Positions 38,656-47,504 of a DNA stretch of 64,000 nucleotides are shown piece by piece. The DNA is from JAJCYL01 sp963664285 (GTDB taxonomy: Bacteria; Bacteroidota; Bacteroidia; Cytophagales; Cyclobacteriaceae): assembly GCA_963664285.2 (NCBI GenBank), contig CAXXNX010000068.1, forward strand, positions 76,120-140,119, in the 5' to 3' direction. How positions within the stretch are numbered: the stretch's first letter is position 1; each line of letters opens with the position of its first letter. Both the position numbers and the translations under genes were made by a program. The notes beneath the pieces were generated by a model that did not search any database, had not been told where the DNA came from, and worked only from the letters and a program-made list of their open reading frames with translations.

Positions 38656-39965
38656 AATATAAGGAAAAAGATACCGTATTTTATCGAGGAAAACAAGCTT
38701 TTAAATTTGATTTTTCAGCATCAGCGATTAGCTCAGACGGAGCGATATTGTTAAGTGAAAAAGTAGAGAGAAAGACTGGTCTATTAAAAAGCTTCGCCGC
38801 ACTGATTCCTGACTATCGAAACCCCTTTTTTATCGAATACACTTATGAAGAAATGCTTCGCCAACGGGTGTTTTTAATGATGCAGGGCTATCAGGATTGC
38901 AATGACGAACAAAAACTCCGAGAGGATCCGGTGATCCGTAAAGTACTAGATAGCGGATTATGTTCCCAGCCTACTTTAAGTCGATTTGAAAACAAGGCCG
39001 ATCGGAGTCTGATCTACCAGATGAGTCAATGGTTTGTAGACCGTTATGTAGAGGAGTTGAAAGAGAAGACTGGTCAAATCATCATTGATGTAGATGGTAC
39101 CGATGACCCTACTCATGGATCCCAACAACTCAGTTTGTATAATGGCTATTATGGACAGACTATGTACCATGAGTTGTTCTTTAAGGACGGGAACACCGGT
39201 CAGGTCATTTTACCAGTACTACGTCCGGGCAATTGTCACTCCAACAAATGGTTTGTGGCCTTATTGAAAAGGATTGTCATTAAAATCAGAAAAAAACTGC
39301 CCTCAGTAAAGATCCTTATTCGAGCGGATAGTGGCTTTTCAGGAGCATCTTTTTATCGGATAGCTAAGCAGTTTGACCTTCAATTTTGTTTAGGTATTAG
39401 TAGTAATGAAGTTTTAAAGACTTTTACCAAACAGACTATCATTGAAGTAAAAAAGGAATATGCTTCAAAAATCATCAAACATCAAGAGTTTGTTGGCCCG
39501 TTTACTTACCAGGCCAAAAGCTGGGATCGTTCTGAAAAGCTGTACGCCAAAGTGGAGTCTACCGGAAAAGGAATGAATGTCCGTTACTTTGTGAGCAACT
39601 TTGAAGCGATGACCGCTCAACAGATTTACTTTGATTTTTATGTCAAGCGAGGTGATGCCAGTGAAAATCGAATAAAGGAACTCAAAAACATGACTTATTC
39701 CGACCGGCTTTCCTGTCATCGCTACTGGGCCAATTTCATGCGTTTAATCATCGCTACCCTCTGTTATGAAATGTTCCGGCAGATTAAATTATTAATTGCC
39801 AAAACAAAACACCACTTTGCTAAACGATGGCAAGTGGACAATATCCGGCTTTACCTGATGAAGGTTGGGGCGTGCCTGAAAGAAAGGAAAAGATCATTGA
39901 CAATACAATTCTCAAGAGCCTTTAGATATCAATACCTGCTGGGCGATTTGCTTACGGTGAACTGA
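38649..39965 (+). CDS. IS1380-type transposase (intact)
   Basis: A 438-aa DDE transposase. The first Asp is in IIIDVDGTDDPTHG, the second in ILIRADSGFSG. The N-terminal region has MLRQRVFLMMQGYQDCNDEQ and the SQPTLSRFEN segment typical of IS1380. The C-terminus contains CHRYWANFMRLIIATLCYEMF. Pairs of TTAA at the flanks match the family habit of 4-bp targets. Confidence 0.93.
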   Translation: MPEYKEKDTVFYRGKQAFKFDFSASAISSDGAILLSEKVERKTGLLKSFAALIPDYRNPFFIEYTYEEMLRQRVFLMMQGYQDCNDEQKLREDPVIRKVLDSGLCSQPTLSRFENKADRSLIYQMSQWFVDRYVEELKEKTGQIIIDVDGTDDPTHGSQQLSLYNGYYGQTMYHELFFKDGNTGQVILPVLRPGNCHSNKWFVALLKRIVIKIRKKLPSVKILIRADSGFSGASFYRIAKQFDLQFCLGISSNEVLKTFTKQTIIEVKKEYASKIIKHQEFVGPFTYQAKSWDRSEKLYAKVESTGKGMNVRYFVSNFEAMTAQQIYFDFYVKRGDASENRIKELKNMTYSDRLSCHRYWANFMRLIIATLCYEMFRQIKLLIAKTKHHFAKRWQVDNIRLYLMKVGACLKERKRSLTIQFSRAFRYQYLLGDLLTVN

Positions 39966-40197
39966 CCGATCAGTTAAACAGTTTGGTTTAATCAAAAAAA
40001 TGTTCCTCCATAAGAACACAATAGAGCTTTGACTGAAAATTGAAAAATTCTAACAAAAAAACGCTCTAATGTCCTTTGAAATCCAGAAACCTGGTTGATC
40101 TTCAAATTAATACATACACTCCAATCAAAAATAGTTAGCAACCCATTATTAATCCCAAAATTGGTGGCCTATGAATAATGCGGGTTAAAATCCAAAT

Positions 40198-41203
40198 TTA
40201 AACAGTACTATAATTAGGAATATACTCTGTATTGTTTTTCCAGAGTGTGTACATTAATATCAAAAGCTTCCTAGCCACAGCAATGACACCTACTTTCTTG
40301 CTGGGTTTACCTTCATTTATCCTGTGGTAGAACGCTTTCAGATCTGGATTGTGTACACTACTACAAAGCGCAGGCATGAAGAGTGCGCCTCTAATGAAAC
40401 TGTTGCCTTGTTTAGAAATTCTGGACTTGCCTTCTTTCTTTCCGGACTGGTTTATGACGAATATCTAACCCGGCATAACTAGCGAGCTGCTTGCCGTTAG
40501 AGACAAGAGCAAATCCATTGGTCTCACCGAGTATACAGACGATTGTCATAAAACTAATACCAGGTATTGATTGAACCCTTTCAATCCTGTCACTCAAAAC
40601 AGGATCAGTCATGATCAAAACTCTTAGCTCAGCTTCGATTTCGATTAATTGATTTTCCAGTAGTCGGATTTGTTTCTTTAATCTTCTCAGCGAACTACTC
40701 AAGCATTTATGGGCATGAGTTTTCGCATGCATCTGATTTTTAGAGGCTACCAGTTTGGCTTTATTTTCCCTATACTCTCTAGTTAATCCTTTGATTTGAT
40801 ACATTATTGGGGATGGAACAGCCCATTTACGGAGCTTTCTTTCTAGTCCGATTTTTGATAAGATCATGGCATCAACCAGATCTGTCTTGGTTTTAATTTC
40901 CAGGGTTTTGGCGTAATGTTTGACCTTAACAGGCAGGAAAACACTTACCAAAACCTTCTTCTCAAATAGCCAATAGGCCAAGTTCTCATAATACACTCCT
41001 GTAGCCTCCATCACGAACCAAACATCTTTGTTTAAGGACTTTTCCTCCGCCCATTTCAGCAGCGATTTGAAGCCTCGTTCATTATTAGGAAATGATTTGC
41101 TTTTTGAGAAATGCTCATTTTGCTTTTGATCTACATAGCCAAAGCAACATGAGAGACTGTCTTTAGAAATGTCAATGCCTATCGATTGTTTAAGAACCTT
41201 CAT
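40198..41203 (-). pseudogene. IS110-family transposase, frameshifted
   Basis: The N-terminal DEDD part has IGIDISKDSL, EATGVYYENL and KTDLVDAMIL. The C-terminal transposase_20 part begins at VQSIPGISFMTI and YAGLDIRHKP. There a 1-base shift stops the frame at 40412, but the other frame continues SGKKEGKSRISKQGNSFIRG to TAA at 40198, including the conserved Ser of SGKKEGK. One restored base would give about 335 aa. IS1380 copy C ends 14 bp beyond this gene's stop codon. Confidence 0.85.
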
Positions 41204-41620
41204 AATTTTGATGTTATGATTAAATAATAGGCAGCTTCTTACGGTCTATACTCGTAATATGCGGGATACTTTTTAGAGGAGTTCCCTAAGTACTGTTCAG
41301 ACTTGGAGAAGTGATAGGAAAGTGGGGAGGTACACTTTCTTCCGGTATATCCTTTGATTACCTTTAAGCAAATATTTCTCCCACTCTCCTCGCCTTTTAT
41401 CTCCAAAGAAACTTTAGGAATCAAACATACGAGTAAGCTCAGGTTCTGAGATATACTCTTTCCCCGGCCCTCCCACAACTGGTTGGGATCTCATAGTTGA
41501 ACGTCATATCAATAACTTCAACTAGCAACACATTATGTGATTTTATGACCTATCCCGCAGTCCCTGCAACCACTAATCTATTAGGTGGTCTCCTTTGAAT
41601 GCTGATGCAAAAATAGAAGA
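41204..41620 (-). ncRNA. IS110 upstream non-coding region, candidate bridge RNA
   Basis: About 400 bp without a supported gene lies directly upstream of the transposase, where IS110-group elements encode their bridge RNA. Hairpins seen: GAAAGTG (41318-41324) / CACTTTC (41333-41339) with an 8-nt loop; AGTTGAA (41495-41501) / TTCAACT (41517-41523) with a 15-nt loop; and an imperfect ACCACTAAT / ATTAGGTGGT near 41569-41588. Exact RNA ends and guide loops cannot be fixed without a related element and its target. Confidence 0.4.
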
Positions 41621-41742
41621 GTAAACAACGGCTTTCAATAGTCATTAGTGATCATTTTACCAGGTAAATGTCAGCTGGATTTCGTTTCTAAAAAGTTCAG
41701 GAGATTAGCATACTTTGTAGAGGCAATTTTGTTAGTCATGGT

Positions 41743-42549
41743 TTACAATCCCTGATCTTCGGCAATCAACTCTGCCAGGTCCTTTACCATTACTTCATCC
41801 TCCTTATTCTTACTTTTAACACCATCAGAAAGCATGGTCATACAAAAGGGGCAGGCTGATGCGATTACATTAGGTTTCGTTTCTAATGCTTCTTCAGTGC
41901 GTTCAATATTCACTTCTTTATTACCCGGCTCCGCATCCTTAAACATTTGAGCTCCTCCTGCTCCGCAGCAAAGTCCTTTTGATTTGCATCGCTTCATTTC
42001 TACCAATTCGGCATCAAGGAATTCCAATACCTGTCTCGGCGCTTCATAGATATTATTACCTCTTCCCAAATAACAGGAGTCATGGTAGGTGATTCGTTTT
42101 CCTTTAAAATCACCTTCGCCACTGAATTTGATCTTCTCACCGTCTATTAATTGCTGAAGGAAAGTGGAATGATGAATAACCTCATAATTGCCCCCGAGTT
42201 CGGGATATTCATTTTTTAATGTATTAAAGCAATGAGGGCAAGCGGTGACAATCTTTTTGATATTATAAGCATTTAGTACCTCGATGTTAGTCATCGCCTG
42301 CATCTGGAATAGGAACTCGTTACCTGCTCTTTTGGCCGGGTCGCCAGTACAACTCTCCTCCTGACCCAAAACGGCGTATTTGATTCCTATATGAGTTAAT
42401 ATTTTGACAAATGCCTGGGTTACTGCCTTATACCTATCATCAAAAGCTCCGGCACAACCAACCCAAAATAATACTTCGGGCTCTTCTCCTTTTGCAGCCA
42501 TTTCGGCCATAGTAGGAACGGTTATGGTCTTTTTCGAATCTTCACTCAT
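41743..42549 (-). CDS. CCG-domain Fe-S oxidoreductase subunit (HdrB/GlpC-like)
   Basis: A 268-aa protein with two CCG-type cysteine regions (ACPHCFNTLKNEYP; CCGAGG followed by ACPFCMTMLSDG) as in heterodisulfide reductase B, LutA and GlpC. These bind a non-cubane 4Fe-4S cluster in an electron-transfer complex. It follows the membrane Fe-S gene after 86 bp in the same direction, so the two should form one complex. The donor and acceptor are unknown; electron transfer between an acyl-CoA or lactate-type dehydrogenase and quinone is plausible. Confidence 0.85.
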   Translation of the reverse strand: MSEDSKKTITVPTMAEMAAKGEEPEVLFWVGCAGAFDDRYKAVTQAFVKILTHIGIKYAVLGQEESCTGDPAKRAGNEFLFQMQAMTNIEVLNAYNIKKIVTACPHCFNTLKNEYPELGGNYEVIHHSTFLQQLIDGEKIKFSGEGDFKGKRITYHDSCYLGRGNNIYEAPRQVLEFLDAELVEMKRCKSKGLCCGAGGAQMFKDAEPGNKEVNIERTEEALETKPNVIASACPFCMTMLSDGVKSKNKEDEVMVKDLAELIAEDQGL

Positions 42550-42635
42550 TGTTCTTAATTTTTAACCAACTCACCCCTAATCCCTAAAAAGGGGGCAACT
42601 AGCACACGAATCCACTATTAATATTTTGTATATTA
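42550..42635 (-). repeat. CCCCTAATCCCTAAAAAGGGG spacer motif
   Basis: A G/C-flanked stretch near 42577-42597, similar to a dispersed Bacteroidota intergenic repeat. It lies between two co-directional genes and might influence their relative expression. Confidence 0.35.
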
Positions 42636-43946
42636 TTACTTCTTCATTTCAATTTTTTGGGCCCAATCCATCCTGGCTGCTTGTCCAAATGGCCATGGGG
42701 CCCCATTATTCTCAATATTTGAGAACATATTATTTAATTCCGCCGGAGCGGAAGACTCTTCCAACACCAAATACCTTCTCATATCAACAATCAGTGAAGG
42801 GTGGTCAATATTCACCGGGCATTCCATTGCACAGGCATTGCATGTAGTACATGCCCACAACTCCTCGGCTGTAACATAGTCTCCAAGCAGAGCCTTATTG
42901 TCCGAAAAACCACTCCCCTCCTTTACCAATCCGGGTCCCTTTTCGATCATCCGCTTACGCAAATCAACAAATATTTTTCGTGGACTTAATTTCTTACCAG
43001 TTATGTTGGCTGGGCATACTGATGTACATCGCCCGCATTCCGTACAGGTTAATGAGTCGAGATAATTCTTCCAGGTTACATCTTCTACATCTTTGACTCC
43101 GAAACGACTCGGTGCTTCCTCACCCTCTTGTGGGGGAGCAAAAGCAGTATCAGGGTTGATCATGCTTTTCACCTCTTTGGTGACGGATTCCATGTTTGAC
43201 AACTTGGCTAGTGGCTCTAACCGCGATAGGAAAACATTGGGCATCGACATAAATACATGGAAGTGTTTGGAATAGGGTAAAATATTGGCAAAAATGAAAA
43301 CCAATACTACATGTGCCCACCAGCTGACCTCCGTAAATAAATGCAGCGAATCGGCATCCATAGTTGATACCATGGGTATCAGTGTTGCACTGATCGGGAA
43401 GTACCCTTCATAATTCCCGGGATTTTTCGCTACATAACCAACACTTGCTCCCAACAAAGAAACCATTAAAAGTGCGATCATCGACAGCGCAATTGTTGCA
43501 TCAATGTTTGACCCTTTGGTCATTTCGATACCACTGAAACGCTTTACTTTAACTACATGACGGCGGATAAGAAAAATAAGGCAACATATAATTATAATCA
43601 CCGCAAAGATATCCCCTGAAGCTATGACAAAATCATAAAAACCTCCCAGGGGCGATAGGACCCTTTCCGTATTAAGTAATCCATCAAGTATCATTTCTGC
43701 TGTACCAAAGGTAATTACTAAAAACCCCCAGTATACCAAAGCATGCGTCAAACCAACCGCCGGACTTCTTAAGATCTTGGTTTGCCCGAAAGCCACTTGT
43801 AACAGAATTTTTATTCGTTCACCTATTTGTGTGATAGGAAAAGTGCTCTTGGTTATTTTGAAATAGGAAATGAGCCTGCTGATGGTGAAAGTGAAGACTC
43901 CCAGGGTGATGAGTGTAACGATGATGAAGGTGACTTGCTTACTCAT
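42636..43946 (-). CDS. Membrane Fe-S protein, NarI/HdrE-like cytochrome domain with two 4Fe-4S clusters
   Basis: A 436-aa protein. About five membrane helices (residues 5-240; VTFIIVTLITLGVFTFTISR..) with several His residues suggest a NarI-like b-type cytochrome. A ferredoxin domain follows with CTECGRCTSVCP and CTTCNACAMECP, each expected to bind one 4Fe-4S cluster. This combination matches the membrane partner of HdrD/LutA-type proteins. IS30 copy 5 lies 154 bp upstream of the start. Confidence 0.87.
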   Translation of the reverse strand: MSKQVTFIIVTLITLGVFTFTISRLISYFKITKSTFPITQIGERIKILLQVAFGQTKILRSPAVGLTHALVYWGFLVITFGTAEMILDGLLNTERVLSPLGGFYDFVIASGDIFAVIIIICCLIFLIRRHVVKVKRFSGIEMTKGSNIDATIALSMIALLMVSLLGASVGYVAKNPGNYEGYFPISATLIPMVSTMDADSLHLFTEVSWWAHVVLVFIFANILPYSKHFHVFMSMPNVFLSRLEPLAKLSNMESVTKEVKSMINPDTAFAPPQEGEEAPSRFGVKDVEDVTWKNYLDSLTCTECGRCTSVCPANITGKKLSPRKIFVDLRKRMIEKGPGLVKEGSGFSDNKALLGDYVTAEELWACTTCNACAMECPVNIDHPSLIVDMRRYLVLEESSAPAELNNMFSNIENNGAPWPFGQAARMDWAQKIEMKK

Positions 43947-43990
43947 TCTTTGAGTTAAAAATGGTTGAGGTAAAAATAATTAACAGTGTC

Positions 43991-44073
43991 TGTCATTTCG
44001 AGTGAAAAGAGAAATCTTTTTTAATTCAATCAATACGCCGGGCGCACGGCTTCCAACTAAAGTCGAAATGACA
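43991..44073. repeat. 83-bp palindrome-ended dispersed element
   Basis: TGTCATTTCGA (43991-44001) and its exact inverse (44063-44073) bound a short AT-rich centre. This resembles a REP/MITE-like repeat widely seen in Bacteroidota intergenic DNA. Confidence 0.6.
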
Positions 44074-44082
44074 ATATTCCTT

Positions 44083-44086
44083 TTTG
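44083..44086 (+). promoter_or_regulatory. Native -33 box of the tRNA-Phe promoter, now detached
   Basis: TTTG at 44083-44086. Removing IS30 copy 5 and one AGA repeat leaves 18 bp between this and TACATTTG at 45217-45224, the spacing of a Bacteroidota promoter. Confidence 0.55.
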
Positions 44087-44107
44087 TGATTAAATCCAGA
44101 TGTAAGT

Positions 44108-45112
44108 TCAAGTAATAAGTGCAATTTTCCTTTGTAGCACTTGCTTTGCGTTTAGGTAATTAAATTTTCTAACAGGGCGTTCATTGATTTTGTTTTCAAC
44201 AACTTTGATTTGCTCCTCTGTAACAAATCTAATATCTGTTTTCTTAGGATAAAACCTTCTGATTACCCCAATCCTATTTTCAACTGTCCCTTTATCCTGA
44301 CTAGTATAGGGACGAGTGAAATAGGCATCCACATCAAGGGATTGAGCAATCAACTCATGTTTAGAAAATGCCATATCATTATCAAAAATGAGTGTTTCCA
44401 GTTTGTGTTTATCCTGAGAGAGTTCCTCCACAATAGCTTCGGCCATTTGATCGGCATTTTTACTGTGCATCTTTCTGATTCTGGTAAAAAGACTTGCTCG
44501 GTCTGTCATCACCAACAAAGAGCCTTTGTGGTTTTTACCCATCATTAAATCGACTTCTATATCTCCCAATCGTTCCCTTTTGTTAATGATCTGGGGTCGC
44601 TGTTCAATTGATACCCTATTCGGGATAATACCTCTACGATCTTTTCTGTTTCCTCGTTTGCGCCTTCGTTTGCCATGTTTTAGATATGTGTATAGTTGTT
44701 TGTATTCTTGGTTCTCCTGGTGGTTGGTGTGCTTACATTCCCATATCCATTGGTAAATCCATTCATGGCTAAGTGGACATTCTCTCGTTTTCTTTCCCTG
44801 ATGGCTGATCAATTCAGGACTCCATCTATCTTCTTGGAGCCGGTTAACTATCCAGTCTTTCATGGGTTTGGTGAAAATCACTCTTTTTGGCTTTTCTTGA
44901 TGACGAAGATTGGTCCTCCTTTGTGCATTTGCTGTTCGATAGACACCAGCTCCCCTACCTCTTGAACCCACATTTCGCTTAAGCTCACGTGAGATCGTAG
45001 ATGGGTGAAAATGAACGATACAGGCAATCTCCTTTTGAGTAGCTCCTGTTTTCAATAATGCTTCAATTTGATACCTTTGATCAATACTGAGATGTGTGTA
45101 GTTTTTTGACAT
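44108..45112 (-). CDS. IS30-family transposase, copy 5
   Basis: An intact 334-aa transposase (TNHQ form). It carries one Thr-to-Ile change directly before the second catalytic Asp region (TLIFDND). Whether this affects activity is unknown. Confidence 0.93.
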   Translation of the reverse strand: MSKNYTHLSIDQRYQIEALLKTGATQKEIACIVHFHPSTISRELKRNVGSRGRGAGVYRTANAQRRTNLRHQEKPKRVIFTKPMKDWIVNRLQEDRWSPELISHQGKKTRECPLSHEWIYQWIWECKHTNHQENQEYKQLYTYLKHGKRRRKRGNRKDRRGIIPNRVSIEQRPQIINKRERLGDIEVDLMMGKNHKGSLLVMTDRASLFTRIRKMHSKNADQMAEAIVEELSQDKHKLETLIFDNDMAFSKHELIAQSLDVDAYFTRPYTSQDKGTVENRIGVIRRFYPKKTDIRFVTEEQIKVVENKINERPVRKFNYLNAKQVLQRKIALIT

Positions 45113-45146
45113 TTTGCAATCCAAAGATTGCACTGCTCAGGCTTTT

Positions 45147-45183
45147 GAAGGTGAAAAAGCCCTTAAAAGCTTTTTCATCCTTC
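45147..45183 (-). promoter_or_regulatory. IS30 leader hairpin, copy 5 asymmetric variant
   Basis: One arm is the 14-base copy 1 form (45147-45160, GAAGGTG..) and the other is the 15-base copy 2 form (45169-45183, ..CATCCTTC), leaving one unpaired base in the stem. Confidence 0.8.
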
Positions 45184-45216
45184 AATTGCACTTATTAGTT
45201 GATCTCAGCAGATAAT

Positions 45217-45224
45217 TACATTTG
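45217..45224 (+). promoter_or_regulatory. -7 box of tRNA-Phe
   Basis: TACATTTG matches the TAnnTTTG consensus of Bacteroidota and is 17 bp before the tRNA. At the native distance upstream, the IS30 end now offers TTAG (45195-45198). Confidence 0.6.
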
Positions 45225-45241
45225 CATCCTCAAAAATGGCT

Positions 45242-45314
45242 GGTGCTGTAGCTCAGTTGGTAGAGCATCGGACTGAAAATCCGTGAGTCGGTGGTTCGAT
45301 TCCACTCAGCACCA
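45242..45314 (+). tRNA. tRNA-Phe (GAA)
   Basis: The 73-nt cloverleaf has acceptor GGTGCTG/CAGCACC, D-arm GCTC..GAGC, anticodon loop CTGAAAA (anticodon GAA) and T-loop TTCGATT with stem GGTGG/CCACT. The outermost anticodon-stem pair is T-T, a minor mismatch. CCA is not encoded. A terminator follows after 4 bp. Confidence 0.95.
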
Positions 45315-45318
45315 CCTA

Positions 45319-45349
45319 AAAACCCGATCTACTTAATCGGGTTTTTTTA
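45319..45349 (+). terminator. Rho-independent terminator of tRNA-Phe
   Basis: AAAACCCGAT (45319-45328) pairs with ATCGGGTTTT (45336-45345) around a 7-nt loop, and Ts continue. Confidence 0.9.
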
Positions 45350-45552
45350 TTTTCCGTAAAAAAATATGAATCAGTCAGAATATCTATTGTTTAGAAAAAG
45401 TAATCTCAATAGTAATAGAAAGGTTGTCCGGTGTACCATCTCCATCCAGGTCTTCACTTTCACTCTCAGTCAATCCAGCTACCAATGTACTGGAATTTAA
45501 GGTTACTATAGTAAGTGTTGAAGGCACGTCTCCATCCGGGGTTAGTGTTAAC

Positions 45553-46625
45553 GGCTAAGTTCTAAATAACACAGCAATTATTATTATCTTCGCTATATGA
45601 TATCAAGTCAAGAGATCAAAAATTTATTTGCACAATTGCCGATAAGTTCCCAAACCGAATTGTTGGATGAGTTGCTCCAGGAGCAGGAATTACAAGGCAA
45701 AGTATTGATTGCCGCTCAACAACAAATAGCAGAGAAAAGAAAGAAGAAACCCTGTCCAAATTGCACAAGCGAGAAGGTATATAAGAGGGGCAGACAAAAA
45801 GGTGTGCAGATGTATCAGTGCAATGAATGTAAAAGATGGTACAGTGAAACAACAGGGACACCTTTGTATGACATCAAGCTTAAATCAAAATGGCAATCTT
45901 ATCTGCGCTGCATGGAGCAGGGCATGCCGATAAAAAAGATAGCAAAACAAATCGGAATAAGCATCCAGACAAGCTTCGACTGGCGGCATAAGATATTGAG
46001 TTCACTAAATGAGTTTGTTCCCGAACAGTTATCCTCGGAAGTAGAATGTGATAAATTGGAACTGGCACTTAACAACAAGGGCAGTCGAAATTTAGATAGG
46101 GCAGCAAGAAAGAGGGGAAACGATTTCATACGGAATATGGGAAAGGAAGAGGTCACAGTTGTCCAGGTAGTAACAGCGGTTGAACGCAAGGGGGAGAAGT
46201 ACCTTAAAGCTGTTGCATCAAAACGGCTGAGCAAAGAAGAAATTTCAAAGGCATTGGATGGGAAGTTGGCCTACGGTGCAACCTTGATTACAGATAAGCA
46301 CCCTTCTTATAAGGCTTTTGCCAAAGACAACCCCTCCATAAAGCACAAAGCGCTATTGGCCAAAGATCATGTGGATAGAGATGATAAAACAATCCATCTG
46401 CAAAAAGTAAACAATGTTCACACTCAACTTAGGACATTCTTACGCCCATTCAATGGTGTCAGTTCCAAATATTTGCAAAACTACCTGAATTGGTATGCTT
46501 ATGCTGACCGAATAAGAGAGTAAAACAACTTTGAAACAATGGTTTCTGACTATGCTATTAACGGATCAAGCCTATCATCTGTATGAGCTATTTAAACAAA
46601 ATGCTGTTATAATTAGAACTTAGCT
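45553..46625 (+). mobile_element. IS1595-family insertion sequence, copy 2
   Basis: A 1073-bp element with matching end repeats, flanked by a perfect 8-bp duplication GTGTTAAC (45545-45552 and 46626-46633), the hallmark length for IS1595. It is inserted in the lipoprotein gene in the opposite orientation. Confidence 0.95.
45597..46523 (+). CDS. IS1595-family transposase, C-terminally truncated
   Basis: A 308-aa ISXO2-like transposase. The Zn-ribbon is CPNC..YQCNEC near residues 53-78. The DDE core has Asp in VECDKLEL, Asp in LITDKHPSY, and the NVHTQLRTFLRPFNGVS segment near the end. A 2-bp deletion in GAGAGAG ends the frame at IRE; copy 1 continues about 36 residues further. The residue after the first Asp is Lys here and Glu in copy 1, and both changes could impair activity. 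Confidence 0.9.
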   Translation: MISSQEIKNLFAQLPISSQTELLDELLQEQELQGKVLIAAQQQIAEKRKKKPCPNCTSEKVYKRGRQKGVQMYQCNECKRWYSETTGTPLYDIKLKSKWQSYLRCMEQGMPIKKIAKQIGISIQTSFDWRHKILSSLNEFVPEQLSSEVECDKLELALNNKGSRNLDRAARKRGNDFIRNMGKEEVTVVQVVTAVERKGEKYLKAVASKRLSKEEISKALDGKLAYGATLITDKHPSYKAFAKDNPSIKHKALLAKDHVDRDDKTIHLQKVNNVHTQLRTFLRPFNGVSSKYLQNYLNWYAYADRIRE

Positions 46626-47069
46626 GTGTTAACGTACTTCCACTCAATGTCCAGTCACCTGTTTCCACATCTCCTTCAAAATTTGAGCTATAAGTTCCGT
46701 CCGAATTAAAAGTTATGGTTCCGCTAAATCCCTCCGAGAATCCTTCTTCAAAAAGGTCTGCTAGTTGCGCAGCCTCGGCATCAGAAAGTCCTAATTGTTC
46801 GGCAAACCATTCTACAATATCCTGGTCACCAATAGTAAACTCAATTGTAGCACCGGTCGATTTCCATGTGCCAATGAGATCGTCCTCACTCCCAATATCG
46901 TCATCGTCATCGCCGCCACAGCCGGTAAACATAATAACAGACAATGGCAGAACTAATAATAAAAGTAATTTGTGAATGTATTTTTCCATAGTATTAATAG
47001 GTTAGTAATTTCAGCAAGTAATAGGTCAATATTAAATATAGTAAAATTTTTCTTAAAATAACCCAATTA

Positions 47070-47489
47070 TTGATTTTCAACACCTCATACAATGATCCCA
47101 AAATCAAACGTCTCTTAGATGAAGCTGTAGGTAAAAAATATGGATTCTTCAATTCTCTTAGACTTGGTGGCACGGGTTCTCAACGGTTGATAGTTAAACA
47201 ATGTAGTCATGAAATTGAGAAGTTGTTCCGATTAGATAATTATCCAAACCACTGCAATATTGAACTCAGACCGGCTGGCATAATAGTCCATTTCAGATCT
47301 CGTTTAGAAATGTATGTATGGGTTATCCCCTTCAAAGCCTTGTGTATCGAATCTAGGGAGAACTGTTGGTATATACAAAGGGGTTCTGATTATATGACAG
47401 TCGGAGGTGCCAACAATAAACCCCTTGATTCCAAATTTCTTAAGCGCTTACAAACGTTAGCTAGTGGAATTTTTGATGATACTGTTTGA
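47070..47489 (+). CDS. Conserved-type hypothetical protein
   Basis: A 139-aa protein that starts with TTG (no earlier ATG fits). It has LRLGGTGSQRLIVKQCSHEI, then NIELRPAGIIVHFRSRLEMYVWVIPFKAL, and looks like a compact alpha/beta cytoplasmic domain. I recognise no family. The next gene starts 15 bp later, so they may be co-expressed. Confidence 0.6.
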   Translation: MIFNTSYNDPKIKRLLDEAVGKKYGFFNSLRLGGTGSQRLIVKQCSHEIEKLFRLDNYPNHCNIELRPAGIIVHFRSRLEMYVWVIPFKALCIESRENCWYIQRGSDYMTVGGANNKPLDSKFLKRLQTLASGIFDDTV

Positions 47490-47504
47490 GGTAATAACTT
47501 CAGA

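Larger units (their letters stand above)
38564..40184 (+). mobile_element. IS1380-type element, copy C (intact)
   Basis: A 1621-bp element flanked by TTAA on both sides (38560-38563 and 40185-40188). It is the only copy whose transposase is open throughout, and it could mobilise the others in trans. Confidence 0.93.
44101..45209 (-). mobile_element. IS30-family insertion sequence, copy 5
   Basis: An 1109-bp element flanked by AGA (44098-44100 and 45210-45212). It sits between the upstream and downstream boxes of the tRNA-Phe promoter. The length is intermediate because only one hairpin arm carries the deletion seen in copy 1. Confidence 0.95.
45383..46989 (-). pseudogene. Lipocalin-like lipoprotein gene split by IS1595
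   Basis: The N-terminal part (46989 down to 46634) encodes a lipoprotein signal with lipobox Cys (MFTGCGG), an acidic linker (DDDDDIGSEDD) and LIGTWKSTGATIEF, the usual opening of lipocalin-like Bacteroidota proteins. After removing IS1595 and one 8-bp repeat the frame continues exactly through LTPDGDVPS and ends in TIEITFSKQ at 45383, about 174 aa in all. The truncated frame now reads a few residues into the IS end. Confidence 0.92.

Noticed and set aside
32946..45212. Composite transposon formed by IS30 copies 4 and 5
   Set aside because: Outer flanks (TAT and AGA) do not match, and copy 5 has its own AGA pair.
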